Assembly: GCF_019801145.1 (NCBI RefSeq)
Contig: NZ_JAHVJQ010000005.1
Span: 186,001 to 250,000 of the forward strand
Reading direction: 5' to 3'
DNA from: Leisingera aquaemixtae
Lineage (GTDB): Bacteria; Pseudomonadota; Alphaproteobacteria; Rhodobacterales; Rhodobacteraceae
Length of the DNA: 64,000 bases
Of this stretch, positions 52,226 to 61,578 are shown piece by piece. The first letter of the stretch is position 1. Each line of letters opens with the position of its first letter. Both the position numbers and the translations under genes were made by a program. The notes beneath the pieces are model-generated. The model was not told the origin of the DNA. It saw nothing but the letters and a program-made list of their open reading frames with translations, and made no database searches.

Positions 52226-53692
52226 ATGGGAGTGACACTGAAATTCCAGAGCTCGGGCGCGATGCCCGGCGATGCGGCCCCTGTTCCGATGCGGGGGCCA
52301 AGCCTCACCGTGGGGCGCGGCGCCAGCAATGACCTGGTGCTGCCGGACCCGGACCAGATGCTGTCGCGCAATCACTGTGTGATCGAGGATCACAACGGCA
52401 ATGTAGTGGTGGTCGATCTCAGCTCCAACGGCACCTTTCTGAACTATTCCAAGATCCCGCTGGGCCGCACCCCGACGCCGCTGAACAACGGCGACGTGCT
52501 GTGTGTCGGCAATTACGAGCTGGTGGTGGAAATCCGTGACGACTTGGCCGATGTGGGCGGCATGATCGCGGCGCCTGCGGCGCAGGCGCCGGCCTCGCAC
52601 GGCAATGCCGCCAATGCGCCCGACCCTTTGCAGCTGCTGGAGGATGCCGGGCCGGGCGGCGATTTTCTCGATGATCTCCTGGGCGAGGGGCCGAAAGGCC
52701 CTGCGCAGTTCAACCCGGTGGACCCGATCGACGAGCTGCTGCCGCCGCTGGGCGAGGAGGAGGATCCGTTCTTCCAGAAGGCCAGCGACGGGCGCGAAGG
52801 CGAGGGGGCAAGCCTGCCCAACCACAACCCGACCGCCTCGGACGGGTTTGCCGCACCTGCGTCCCAGCCGAACATGATCCCGGACGACTGGGACGATGAG
52901 TTCCTGTCGGGCATCGGCGAGCCTGAAGTCCCGGTGCCCCAGCCCGACCCGCAGCCTGCCACGCCGCCGCGCGAGATGCCGCAGCCGCCGACGGAGGTGC
53001 CGCCGGTGGCGCCGCCGCAAGAGGCCCCGCCGCCGCCGCCTCAGGAAATCCCGCCGCAGCAGGATACCGGAGAGAAGACAGTGGCGCCGGCAGCCGCGCC
53101 CTCGCAAGAGGCGCAGGAGGCTGTTGCCGCCTTCCTCAATGGGGTTGGTGCGGAGCTCAGCATTGATCCGGCAGAGCACGCCAGCACCATGGCGCGGATG
53201 GGCCGGGTGATGAAGACGCTGGTCACGGGTCTGCGCGAAATCCTGATGACGCGGACCTCGATCAAGTCGGAGTTCCGCATCGAGCAGACGATGATTTCCG
53301 CCGGCGGGAACAACCCGCTGAAATTCTCGATCACCCCGGAACAGGCGGTGGAGGCGATGGTGCGCCCGGCCACCCGCGGCTACCTCAGCCCGGAAACCGC
53401 TGCCGAGGAGGCGCTGCGGGACATCAAGGCGCATGAGGTGGCGATGGTCACCGGCATGGAGGCGGCGCTGAAGGGCGTGCTCAAGCGGCTCGACCCCAAG
53501 GCGCTGGAGGCGCAGATCGAGGACAAGGGCGGCTTCACCGGCCTCTTGCGCGGCAAGAAGGCGCGGTACTGGGATGTTTATGAACAGCTCTATGCGGAGA
53601 TTTCCGACCAGGCTGAGAATGATTTTCACGACCTGTTCAGCCGCGAATTTGCGCGGGCCTACAAAGACCAGCTGGACAGGCTGAAGGAATGA
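52226..53692 (+). CDS. tagH: T6SS FHA-domain protein (TagH/Fha)
   Basis: 488 residues. The N-terminal FHA domain includes LTVGRGASNDLVLPDPDQML, LSRNHCVIEDHNG and DLSSNGTFLN, with the phospho-threonine-binding Arg, Ser and Asn. A ~200-residue Pro/Glu/Asp-rich middle contains FLDDLLGEGPKG, similar to the LDDLLG cores of the giant sheath fusion. The C-terminal T6SS-FHA domain has VAAFLNGVGAELSIDPAEH, RMGRVMKTLVTGLREILMTR and NNPLKFSITPEQAVEAM. In Pseudomonas and Agrobacterium, Fha or TssL phosphorylated by PpkA activates assembly. Here PpkA and PppA are encoded downstream. Confidence 0.94.
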   Translation: MGVTLKFQSSGAMPGDAAPVPMRGPSLTVGRGASNDLVLPDPDQMLSRNHCVIEDHNGNVVVVDLSSNGTFLNYSKIPLGRTPTPLNNGDVLCVGNYELVVEIRDDLADVGGMIAAPAAQAPASHGNAANAPDPLQLLEDAGPGGDFLDDLLGEGPKGPAQFNPVDPIDELLPPLGEEEDPFFQKASDGREGEGASLPNHNPTASDGFAAPASQPNMIPDDWDDEFLSGIGEPEVPVPQPDPQPATPPREMPQPPTEVPPVAPPQEAPPPPPQEIPPQQDTGEKTVAPAAAPSQEAQEAVAAFLNGVGAELSIDPAEHASTMARMGRVMKTLVTGLREILMTRTSIKSEFRIEQTMISAGGNNPLKFSITPEQAVEAMVRPATRGYLSPETAAEEALRDIKAHEVAMVTGMEAALKGVLKRLDPKALEAQIEDKGGFTGLLRGKKARYWDVYEQLYAEISDQAENDFHDLFSREFARAYKDQLDRLKE

Positions 53693-53739
53693 CCGGCACC
53701 GCGCCCCGGGCGCGTGCCCGCAAGTAAGAGGAGATCCCG

Positions 53740-55080
53740 GTGTCCTGGGACAGCAAGGTACTTTGGACGGAGGGGCTGTTTCTGCAGCCGCACCATTTCC
53801 AGCAGTCCGACCGCTACAACGAGGCGCTGGTCAGCGGCCTGGCGCGGCGGCTCAACCCCTATGCCTGGGGCGTGAACGGGCTGGAGATCGACCATGAGGC
53901 GCTGAAAATCGGCCAGTTCGCGGTCAAGTCCTGCGAGGGGCTGACCCATGACGGCACCGTGTTCCGGGTGCCGATGGCAGACCCGCATCCGCCCGCGATG
54001 GAAGTGCCGACCACCGTCAAGGACTGCATCGTCTATCTGACCGTGCCGCAGCGCCGCCAGGGCGCCACCGAAGTCGACCTGAGCGGCGCCGAACGCTCTG
54101 CCAGCCGGCTGCGCCCGGACAAGGTGGAAGTGACCGACGTGACCTCCACCGAGCGCAAGCCGGTGGAGCTGGACGTGGGCAAGATGCGCCTGCAGTTCGC
54201 GCTGGAGGTGGATGATCTGGCCGACCTGCTGGCGATCCCGGTGGCGCGCATCATCGAGGTGCGCCCGGACAAGGAGATCGTGCTGGACCAGGCCTTTATC
54301 CCGTCCTGCCTGGATGTGCGGGCGGCACCGGCGCTGAGCGGTTTCCTGCGGGAGCTGGAGGGGCTGTTGGCGCACCGGATGGAGGCGCTGGCGGGCCGCC
54401 TGTCGGAAGCGGGCGGCGCCCGCGGGGTGGCGGATGTGTCGGACTTCATGCTGCTGGCGGTGGTGAACCGGCTGCTGCCGCAGGTGCGCCACCTGCGCAA
54501 CATCGAGAACCTGCACCCCGAACGGCTGTTCACCGCCTGCGCCGGCCTGGCGGGGGAGCTGTCGGTGTTCATGTCGACCGAAAAGCAGGCGCCGGAATTT
54601 CCGCCCTATACCCATGACAACCTGGTGGCCTGCTTTGCGCCGGTGATCCGGGTGCTGCGGCAGTATCTGAGCTCGGTGCTGGAGCAGACCGCAATTCCGA
54701 TCAAGCTGGAGGCGCGCAAATACGGCATCTCGGTCGGGGTCATCGCCGACCGCAAACTGCTGGGCAACGCGGGCTTTGTGCTGGCGGTCAGCGCCGACAT
54801 CCCGGCCGAGGACGTGCGCAAGCATTTCTCCGGCCAGGCCAAGATCGGCCCGGTGGAGGAAATCCGCCAGCTGGTGAACTCGGCCCTGCCGGGGATCACC
54901 CTGCGCCCCTTGCCGGTGGCGCCGCGGCAGATTCCCTATCACTCCGGCGTGGTCTATTTCGAGATGGATGCGGACAGCCCCTATTGGCGCAAGATGACCA
55001 CTTCGGGCGGCATCGCGGTGCATGTGTCGGGCCAGTATCCGGGGCTCAAGATGGAGCTTTGGGCGATCCGTAATGCATAA
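53740..55080 (+). CDS. tssK: T6SS baseplate-membrane connector TssK
   Basis: 446 residues from GTG 53740 with AAGAGGAG upstream. The start VSWDSKVLWTEGLFLQPHHFQ is the TssK hallmark, followed by RYNEALVSGLARRLNPYAWG. Conserved middle and C-terminal parts are LLPQVRHLRNIENLHPERLF and VYFEMDADSPYWRKM. TssK trimers join the baseplate to the TssL-TssM membrane complex. The gene lies in the usual tssK-tssL-tssM order. Confidence 0.96.
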   Translation: MSWDSKVLWTEGLFLQPHHFQQSDRYNEALVSGLARRLNPYAWGVNGLEIDHEALKIGQFAVKSCEGLTHDGTVFRVPMADPHPPAMEVPTTVKDCIVYLTVPQRRQGATEVDLSGAERSASRLRPDKVEVTDVTSTERKPVELDVGKMRLQFALEVDDLADLLAIPVARIIEVRPDKEIVLDQAFIPSCLDVRAAPALSGFLRELEGLLAHRMEALAGRLSEAGGARGVADVSDFMLLAVVNRLLPQVRHLRNIENLHPERLFTACAGLAGELSVFMSTEKQAPEFPPYTHDNLVACFAPVIRVLRQYLSSVLEQTAIPIKLEARKYGISVGVIADRKLLGNAGFVLAVSADIPAEDVRKHFSGQAKIGPVEEIRQLVNSALPGITLRPLPVAPRQIPYHSGVVYFEMDADSPYWRKMTTSGGIAVHVSGQYPGLKMELWAIRNA

Positions 55081-55094
55081 GGGAAGGCGCTGAG

Positions 55095-56522
55095 ATGGCT
55101 GATTATGACGATCCCTTTGCTGAACCCGGGGATACCGACAAGACGGTGATCAAGCCGAACCCGGGCGGGCGGCGCACGGCCACGCCGATGCAGCAGCCGG
55201 AGGTGCCGCAGCAGGCCCAGCCGGTGCCGGAACAGCCGGCGGAGCCGGATCTGGATGCCTATGGGGTGCCGCAGGCGGCAGCGCCGAAACCGCAGGCCGC
55301 GGCCGGCGGCGCCAAGGCGCCGAAAATGGCGCTGACGGGGATGAACCAGCTGACGGCCTGCGCCTCGACCCTGTTTGCGCTGATTTCCCGCATCCGCAAC
55401 CGGGCGCAGCACATGGACCCGGACGGGCTGCGCAAGAATGTGGTGGCCGAGGTGCGCGCGTTTGAAAACCGCGCCCTGCAGGCTGGCATTGCCGCGCAGA
55501 CGGTGAAGGTTGCGCGCTATGCGCTGTGCGCGACGCTGGACGATGTGGTGCTGAACACGCCCTGGGGCGGGCAGTCCTCCTGGGGGCTGCAGTCGATGGT
55601 GGCGACCTTCCACCGCGAGGTGGTGGGCGGCGACCGCTTCTATGACCTCCTGGCGCGGCTGGAGAAAGAGCCGGGCAACAATATCGACATGCTCGAGTTC
55701 CTCTATATGTGCCTGTCGCTGGGGTTCGAGGGCCGCCTGCGGGTTGAGCAGGGCGGTTCCGAGAAGCATTTGCAGATCCGCGGCGCGCTGGCCCGGATCA
55801 TCCGCAACCAGCGCGGCCCCGTCGAGCGCGATCTGTCGCCGCATTGGGAAGGCATCGTCAAACCGTTCAAGGCGCTGTCGGTCTGGCGGCTGGTGTGGAT
55901 CACCATGGCCGCCACCTGCGCCATTCTGGCACTGCAGTTCCTCGGCCTCAACTGGATGCTGTCGAACCAGACCGAAAATGTGGTCGGGCAGCTGACCATT
56001 GTGGATTCCGGCCCCAAGCCGGAGCTGGAACGGCGCGCGCCGCCACCGCCGCCGCCGCCGCTGGCGCCGACCACCGAGGAGCAGGTTGCCAAGGTTGCGG
56101 GCTTCCTGGAGCCGGAAATCAAGGAAGGCATCGTGCAGGTCTTCCAGAAGGGCAATACGCTGATCATCCGGCTGGCCGGCTCCGGCATGTTCGGCTCCGG
56201 CTCTGACCAGCTGAGCAAGGCGTTCCGCAACCCGGTGAACCGGGTGGCCGAGGCGCTGAATGACGAAAAGGGCAAGATCATCGTGGCAGGGCATTCCGAC
56301 AACGTGCCGATCCGCTCCTCCCGCTTCCCCTCGAACATGGCGCTGTCGCTGGCGCGGGCGAAATCGGTGATGGCCGGTATGGCCAGGGTGATGACCGATC
56401 CGGACCGGCTGTCGGCCGAGGGCCGCGCCGATAAAGAACCGATTGCAGACAACAGCACCCGCGCCGGGCGGGCCAAGAACCGCAGAATCGAAATCCTGCT
56501 GGTTCAGGAGGTTGAAGGATGA
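55095..56522 (+). CDS. tssL: T6SS membrane-complex protein TssL with C-terminal OmpA domain
   Basis: 475 residues. A ~75-residue Pro/Gln/Ala-rich cytoplasmic N-terminus precedes the DotU/TssL domain (CASTLFALISRIRNRAQHMD, LCATLDDVVLNTPWGGQSSW, LEFLYMCLSLGFEGRLRVEQGG-type core). The membrane helix is WRLVWITMAATCAILALQFL (~262-285). The periplasmic OmpA part has IIVAGHSDNVPIRSSRFPSN and GRAKNRRIEILLV for peptidoglycan binding. This is the evolved TssL form that anchors the complex without a separate TagL. It overlaps tssM by four bases. Confidence 0.95.
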   Translation: MADYDDPFAEPGDTDKTVIKPNPGGRRTATPMQQPEVPQQAQPVPEQPAEPDLDAYGVPQAAAPKPQAAAGGAKAPKMALTGMNQLTACASTLFALISRIRNRAQHMDPDGLRKNVVAEVRAFENRALQAGIAAQTVKVARYALCATLDDVVLNTPWGGQSSWGLQSMVATFHREVVGGDRFYDLLARLEKEPGNNIDMLEFLYMCLSLGFEGRLRVEQGGSEKHLQIRGALARIIRNQRGPVERDLSPHWEGIVKPFKALSVWRLVWITMAATCAILALQFLGLNWMLSNQTENVVGQLTIVDSGPKPELERRAPPPPPPPLAPTTEEQVAKVAGFLEPEIKEGIVQVFQKGNTLIIRLAGSGMFGSGSDQLSKAFRNPVNRVAEALNDEKGKIIVAGHSDNVPIRSSRFPSNMALSLARAKSVMAGMARVMTDPDRLSAEGRADKEPIADNSTRAGRAKNRRIEILLVQEVEG

Positions 56523-59500
56523 TCCGCCGTTATATCATTCCCCTGTTCCGGTCGATCTACACCGTTCTGCTGATCCTGGCGGCGGTGCTGTCGGCCTGCG
56601 TGTGGTTTTTCGCGCCCTTCATCGGCAGCGATGACTGGCGCCCGTTCGACGGCGTGATGGCGCGGCTGATCACCATCGGGGTGATCTTCCTGCTGTATTT
56701 CATCACCATCGGCATCATCTTCTGGCGGCGCCGCCGCAAGGACAAGGAGATGACCGAGGAGATGGCGGAAACCGTCGACACCTCGGAAGATGACGTGCTG
56801 TCGGAGGAAATCGGCGAGCTGCGCGGCAAGTTCAAGGACGCGATGAAGGAGCTGCGCAAGTCCAAGGGCGGGCGGCGCCACCTGAACGACCTGCCGTGGT
56901 ACATCATGATCGGCCCGCCCGGCGCCGGTAAGACCACCGCGATCGTGAACTCCGGCCTGCAGTTTCCGCTGGCCGAGAAGATGGGCAAGGCGGCGATTGG
57001 CGGTGTCGGCGGCACCCGCAACTGCGACTGGTGGTTCACCAATGACGCAGTGCTGATCGACACCGCCGGGCGCTACACCACGCAGGAGAGCGATGCCGAG
57101 GCCGACAATGCTGCCTGGCTGGGGTTCCTGGGCCTGTTGAAGAAGTACCGCAAGCGGCAGCCGATCAACGGCGCGATCATTGCGATCTCGCTGTCGGACC
57201 TCAGCTTGCAGGACGAGATCACCCAGAAAAGCCACGCTGCCGCCGTGCGCCGCCGCCTGGCGGAACTGCGCGAGAAGCTGGGTGTGCGCTTCCCGGTCTA
57301 TGTGCTGTTCACCAAGGCGGACCTGATTGCCGGCTTCCAGGAGTTCCACGACGCCTTGGGCAAGGAGGACCGCGAACAGGTCTGGGGCTTCACCCTGCCG
57401 CTGCCCAAGGGCAAGAAGGAGCAGCCGCCGATTGCCGGGTTTGACGAGGAGTTCGGCCTGCTGCTGGGGCAGCTCAACGCGCAGCTTCTGGAGAAGATGC
57501 AGACCGAGACCGACCATCAGCGCCGGGCGCTGATCGCGGGCTTCCCGGCGCAGGTGGCCTCGATGCGCGCGGTGGCGCGCGAGTTCCTGATGGAGGTGTT
57601 CCAGGACAACCGCTATGAGCAGCGCCAGATGCTGCGCGGTGTCTATTTTACCTCCGGCACCCAGGAAGGCACGCCGATCGACCGGCTGATGCTGGGCATG
57701 GCGCAGACCTTCGGCATCGGGCGCCAGGCGATCGGCTCGGGGCAGGGCACCGGGCGCAGCTTCTTCCTGACCCGGCTGTTCGAAGGCGTGATGTTCCCCG
57801 AGGCCGGACTGGTGTCGGCTGACGACAAGGTCGAGCGCCGCTACCGCTGGACCCGGCGGATTGCGATTGCGGCCACCGTGCTGGTGGCCATTGCGATGGG
57901 CACGCTGTGGGTGCGGTCTTACTTCAAGAACACCGACCTGATCGCCCAGGCGGACGGGCAGGTCGCGGCCTACCAGGCGGCGGCGGCGCAGCTGCCGCCG
58001 AGCCCGGTCGGCGATACCGATCTGGTTCCGGTGGCCGCGGCGCTGAACAACCTGCGCGACATGCCGGGCAATCCGGTGCTGTCCGACCCGGATCCGGACC
58101 GGGCGATGACCTATGGCCTGTACCAGGGCGAGGTGATCGGCACCCAGGCGGCGCAGACCTACCGCGGCGCGCTGAACCGGCGCCTGCTGCCGCGGCTGCT
58201 GGTGCGGCTGGAGCAGCAGATCGAGGGCAATATCAACAACCCCGATACGCTGTATGAGGCGCTGAAGATCTATCTGATGCTGGGTCTGCAGGGGCCTATG
58301 AACCAGGATCTGGTCAAGGAATGGATGCGGCTCGACTGGGAAAACATTGCCTATCCCGGCATTGCCCGCAATCAGCTGCGCGCTGATTTGATGGACCACC
58401 TGACCGCGCTGCTGTCGCAGCCGATGGAGGAAATCGCCCTCAACGGCCCGCTGATCGCCCAGGCACAGAATATCCTGTCGGAAATGCCGCTGGCGCAGCG
58501 GGTCTATAACGGCATCCTGAACTCGCAGCAGGCCACGGCGCTGCCGAAATGGCGGATCACCGACGTTGGCGGCCCCTCGGTCAGGCGGGTGCTGGTGCGC
58601 AGCTCCGGCAAGCAGCTGAACGACGGGATCGAGGGCATCTTCACCTATGACGGCTTCCACAACGTGTTCCTGCCGGAGGCGGTCAGCGTCGCCGAACGGG
58701 TCCACCGCGAGGCCTGGGTGCTGGGCGAGCAGAACGAGGCGGCCCAGAACCAGGCGGTGCTCTTGAAGCTCAGCCGCGATGTGCTGGACCTCTATTACAA
58801 TGACTACATCAGCCGCTATGACCAGTTGCTGGGGGATATCGACATCATCCCGCTGGAATCGCTCTCGCACGCGGTGGAAGTGACCAATGTGCTGTCCGGG
58901 CCGACCTCGCCCATCGTCAACATCCTGACCGAGGTCAGCAATGAGACCCGGCTGAACGAGGACAAGTCGGTGCTGGACTCCGGCTCACTGGCAGAGGGCG
59001 CGCAGCAGGTCGCGGCGATCGAGTCGCGGTCAAACCTGTCCATTCAGGGCCAGATCCTGCTGGAGGCGCTGGTCAATTCCGCCGCCAATGCGCCGGGGCA
59101 GGCCGCCAAGCCGCCGGGAGCCTATGTGCAGGAGCGGTTCCAGTGGCTTTATGATCTGGTGAACCGGCCCGAAGGCCAGCCGTCGCAGCTGGACGATCTG
59201 ATGGGGCAGTTGCAGCTGGTCTATCAGGAGCTGAACAAGATGTCCTTCTCCGGCGTGGCAACCGGCGGCCAAAGCGGCCAGGCGCTGCTGCAGTTCCAGC
59301 AGACCGCCAGCCGGATGGGCGGGCCGCTGCCCCGCTGGGCGACGCAGATTTCTGCGGGTTCGTCGGGCATCACGTCTGAGGGTACCCGGGCCTCGATCAA
59401 TGCGCGCTGGCAATCGGCGGTGCTGCCGTTCTGCGAAAAGGCGCTGGCGAACCGGTACCCGTTCAACCGCTCGGCGCGCGCCGACGTTGCGATGGCGGAT

Positions 59501-60091
59501 TTTGCCAAGCTGTTTTCGCCCGACGGCATGATCGACAGCTTCTTCAATGAGCATCTGCTGAAATATGTCGATACCCGCAGCCGCCCCTGGACCTGGAAAC
59601 GGGTCAACGACGTGGATCTGGGGATCAGCCCTGCGGTGCTGCAGCAGATGCAATATGCGTCAGAGATCAAGGAGGCTTTCTTTGCGGGCGGCGCGCAGCC
59701 GGCGGTGAGCTTCCAGATCACCGTCAATGCGCTGGACCCCAAGGCCAAGGAAGTGCTTTTGGAGATCGACGGCACCAAGGTGGCCTATAATCACCGTTCC
59801 GGCGCGCCGACGCCGGTGGCTGTGACCTGGCCCGGCTCGGTCGGGCTGGCGCGGCTGACCCTGCTGCCGCAAAAGCGCGATGCTGAGAACGTGCTGTCGC
59901 GGGACGGGCCCTGGGCCTGGTTCCGGCTGCTGGATGCGGCAGAGGTGCGGCGCACCAATGTCTCCGACCGGCGGCGGGTGAATTTCCGGGTCGGCGGCCG
60001 GCTGGCGCTGTTCGAGTTGCAGTCCGGGTCGGTCATCAATCCCTTCGCCCTGCCGGCGATGGCAAAGTTCAGCTGCCCGAAGTCGATGTGA
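56519..60091 (+). CDS. tssM: T6SS membrane-complex protein TssM (IcmF)
   Basis: 1190 residues, full IcmF length. Two N-terminal membrane helices (IYTVLLILAAVLSACVWFF, ITIGVIFLLYFITIGIIFW) precede a cytoplasmic NTPase-like domain with an intact Walker A, IGPPGAGKTTAIVNSGLQFP, and DTAGRYTTQ as switch. A third helix (IAIAATVLVAIAMGTLWV, ~445) leads to a large periplasmic region ending in the TssM C-terminal domain. In many systems TssM contacts the lipoprotein TssJ, which is not found here. It is overlapped by tssL upstream and by tagF downstream. Confidence 0.96.
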   Translation: MIRRYIIPLFRSIYTVLLILAAVLSACVWFFAPFIGSDDWRPFDGVMARLITIGVIFLLYFITIGIIFWRRRRKDKEMTEEMAETVDTSEDDVLSEEIGELRGKFKDAMKELRKSKGGRRHLNDLPWYIMIGPPGAGKTTAIVNSGLQFPLAEKMGKAAIGGVGGTRNCDWWFTNDAVLIDTAGRYTTQESDAEADNAAWLGFLGLLKKYRKRQPINGAIIAISLSDLSLQDEITQKSHAAAVRRRLAELREKLGVRFPVYVLFTKADLIAGFQEFHDALGKEDREQVWGFTLPLPKGKKEQPPIAGFDEEFGLLLGQLNAQLLEKMQTETDHQRRALIAGFPAQVASMRAVAREFLMEVFQDNRYEQRQMLRGVYFTSGTQEGTPIDRLMLGMAQTFGIGRQAIGSGQGTGRSFFLTRLFEGVMFPEAGLVSADDKVERRYRWTRRIAIAATVLVAIAMGTLWVRSYFKNTDLIAQADGQVAAYQAAAAQLPPSPVGDTDLVPVAAALNNLRDMPGNPVLSDPDPDRAMTYGLYQGEVIGTQAAQTYRGALNRRLLPRLLVRLEQQIEGNINNPDTLYEALKIYLMLGLQGPMNQDLVKEWMRLDWENIAYPGIARNQLRADLMDHLTALLSQPMEEIALNGPLIAQAQNILSEMPLAQRVYNGILNSQQATALPKWRITDVGGPSVRRVLVRSSGKQLNDGIEGIFTYDGFHNVFLPEAVSVAERVHREAWVLGEQNEAAQNQAVLLKLSRDVLDLYYNDYISRYDQLLGDIDIIPLESLSHAVEVTNVLSGPTSPIVNILTEVSNETRLNEDKSVLDSGSLAEGAQQVAAIESRSNLSIQGQILLEALVNSAANAPGQAAKPPGAYVQERFQWLYDLVNRPEGQPSQLDDLMGQLQLVYQELNKMSFSGVATGGQSGQALLQFQQTASRMGGPLPRWATQISAGSSGITSEGTRASINARWQSAVLPFCEKALANRYPFNRSARADVAMADFAKLFSPDGMIDSFFNEHLLKYVDTRSRPWTWKRVNDVDLGISPAVLQQMQYASEIKEAFFAGGAQPAVSFQITVNALDPKAKEVLLEIDGTKVAYNHRSGAPTPVAVTWPGSVGLARLTLLPQKRDAENVLSRDGPWAWFRLLDAAEVRRTNVSDRRRVNFRVGGRLALFELQSGSVINPFALPAMAKFSCPKSM

Positions 60092-60774
60092 TGGCGGGGT
60101 TCGGCGCATTCGGCAAGATGCCTTCGGCCGGGGATTTCTTCCGGCTGAACACGCCGGGCGGGTTTGTGCGGGTCTGGGACGCCTGGCTGCAGCGGGTTCT
60201 GCTCGACGGCAGGACCGCCTATGGGTTCGGATTCGACGCGCATTACATGACCGCGCCGATCTGGCGGTTCACCCTGCCTGCGGGCCTTGCCGGGGCTGCC
60301 AGAACCGCGGGGGTGATGATGCCCTCGGTCGACCGGGTGGGGCGGCGGTTTCCGCTGACGCTGATGGCGGCGCTGCCCGGGACGGACCCGGCGGGGCTGG
60401 GCCATCTGGGCGCGGAACGGGTGTTTGAGCGGCTGGAGGACCTGGCACTGGATGCATTGGAGGACACGATGACCAAGGACAGCCTGGCAGAACGGCTTGC
60501 AGCCATTCCGGTGCCCGATGCGGCAGTGGCCGCGGCACCTTTGGCCGATGCCATGGAAGTGGTGCTGGCCGGGCCGCAGGGTTCCGAGCGGCTGGGTGCA
60601 GCAGGGGCGGAAGGACAGCTGAACCCGCGGCTGTCCGGCTGCAGCCTGTGGACGGCGCTGCTGGATGGCGGGCCGCGGACGCTGGCCTGCAAGGGCCTGC
60701 CGGCGGGGGCTGCAGCGCTGGCGCTGTTCGATCTGGGGGCGCCGGTCTGGACCGGCGCTGAGGTGGCGGGATGA
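60091..60774 (+). CDS. tagF: T6SS post-translational regulator TagF
   Basis: About 227 residues of the DUF2094/TagF family. ATG 60091 overlaps the tssM stop; GTG 60088 is also possible. The N-terminus FGAFGKMPSAGDFFRLNTPGGF is diagnostic, followed by RTAGVMMPSVDRVGRRFPLTL. TagF represses T6SS in Pseudomonas and Agrobacterium, where it binds Fha. It is here a separate gene, overlapping pppA by four bases; in some bacteria the two are fused, which supports functional coupling. Confidence 0.94.
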   Translation: MAGFGAFGKMPSAGDFFRLNTPGGFVRVWDAWLQRVLLDGRTAYGFGFDAHYMTAPIWRFTLPAGLAGAARTAGVMMPSVDRVGRRFPLTLMAALPGTDPAGLGHLGAERVFERLEDLALDALEDTMTKDSLAERLAAIPVPDAAVAAAPLADAMEVVLAGPQGSERLGAAGAEGQLNPRLSGCSLWTALLDGGPRTLACKGLPAGAAALALFDLGAPVWTGAEVAG

Positions 60775-61493
60775 ACCAGCTGCGCAAATACCGCTACGTC
60801 GCAAAGACCCATGTGGGATTGAAACGCAAGGTCAACGAGGACGCGGTGCTGGCGCTGCCGGAGCACGACATCTGGCTGGTTGCCGATGGCATGGGCGGCC
60901 ATGATGCAGGCGATTTCGCCAGCCGGCTGATCGCCGATGCGGTGGCGATGATCCCGCTGGGCCTGGATCCCGCGGCGCGGATGCACGGTCTGCGCGAGGC
61001 GATCCAGAATGCCCACAAGGCGATCCGGGCTGAGGCCGAGGCGCGCGGCGGCGGCACCATCGGCTCAACCGTTGCGGCGCTGATCATGGCGAACCAGCAT
61101 TTTGTCGGCCTCTGGGCCGGCGACAGCCGCATCTACCGGCTGCGCGATGGCCATATCGAGATGCTGACCGAGGATCACTCCGCGGTGGCGGAATATGTTC
61201 TGGCCGGCAAGATGACCTGGGACGAGGCAGAGCAGCACCCGCATTCCAATGCCATCACCCGCGCGGTCGGGGTAGGGGAGGAGCTGGAGATCGACAAGAT
61301 CCGCGGCAGCACCGAACCCGGCGACCGGTTCCTGGTCTGCTCTGACGGGCTGACCAAATACGCCACCTTCCAGATCCTCGAGGACGTGCTGGGCAGCACG
61401 CCGCTGGAAACCGTGGGGGACCGGCTGATCCAGCTCGCCCTGACCGGCGGCGGGGCGGACAACATCACCGTTATCGTGGTGGACGTGCTGTAG
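60771..61493 (+). CDS. pppA: PP2C-type serine/threonine phosphatase PppA
   Basis: 240 residues with all PP2C metal motifs: KVNEDAVLALPEHDIWLVADG, GMGGHDAGDFAS, WAGDSRIYRLRDG, LVCSDGLTKYA and GGADNITVIVVD. In T6SS, PppA removes the phosphate placed by PpkA on Fha or TssL and so resets assembly. It is the last gene of the plus-strand T6SS operon and is convergent with ppkA, so kinase and phosphatase are transcribed from different promoters, unlike in many T6SS loci where they are co-transcribed. Confidence 0.95.
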   Translation: MNQLRKYRYVAKTHVGLKRKVNEDAVLALPEHDIWLVADGMGGHDAGDFASRLIADAVAMIPLGLDPAARMHGLREAIQNAHKAIRAEAEARGGGTIGSTVAALIMANQHFVGLWAGDSRIYRLRDGHIEMLTEDHSAVAEYVLAGKMTWDEAEQHPHSNAITRAVGVGEELEIDKIRGSTEPGDRFLVCSDGLTKYATFQILEDVLGSTPLETVGDRLIQLALTGGGADNITVIVVDVL

Positions 61494-61578
61494 CGGGACC
61501 GTGTCCCGGCCAAAGAAGGGGCTCCGGAGGACAGATGTTTCCCGGGCCGGAATTCCCGCAAACCTCCGATGCTCCGGG

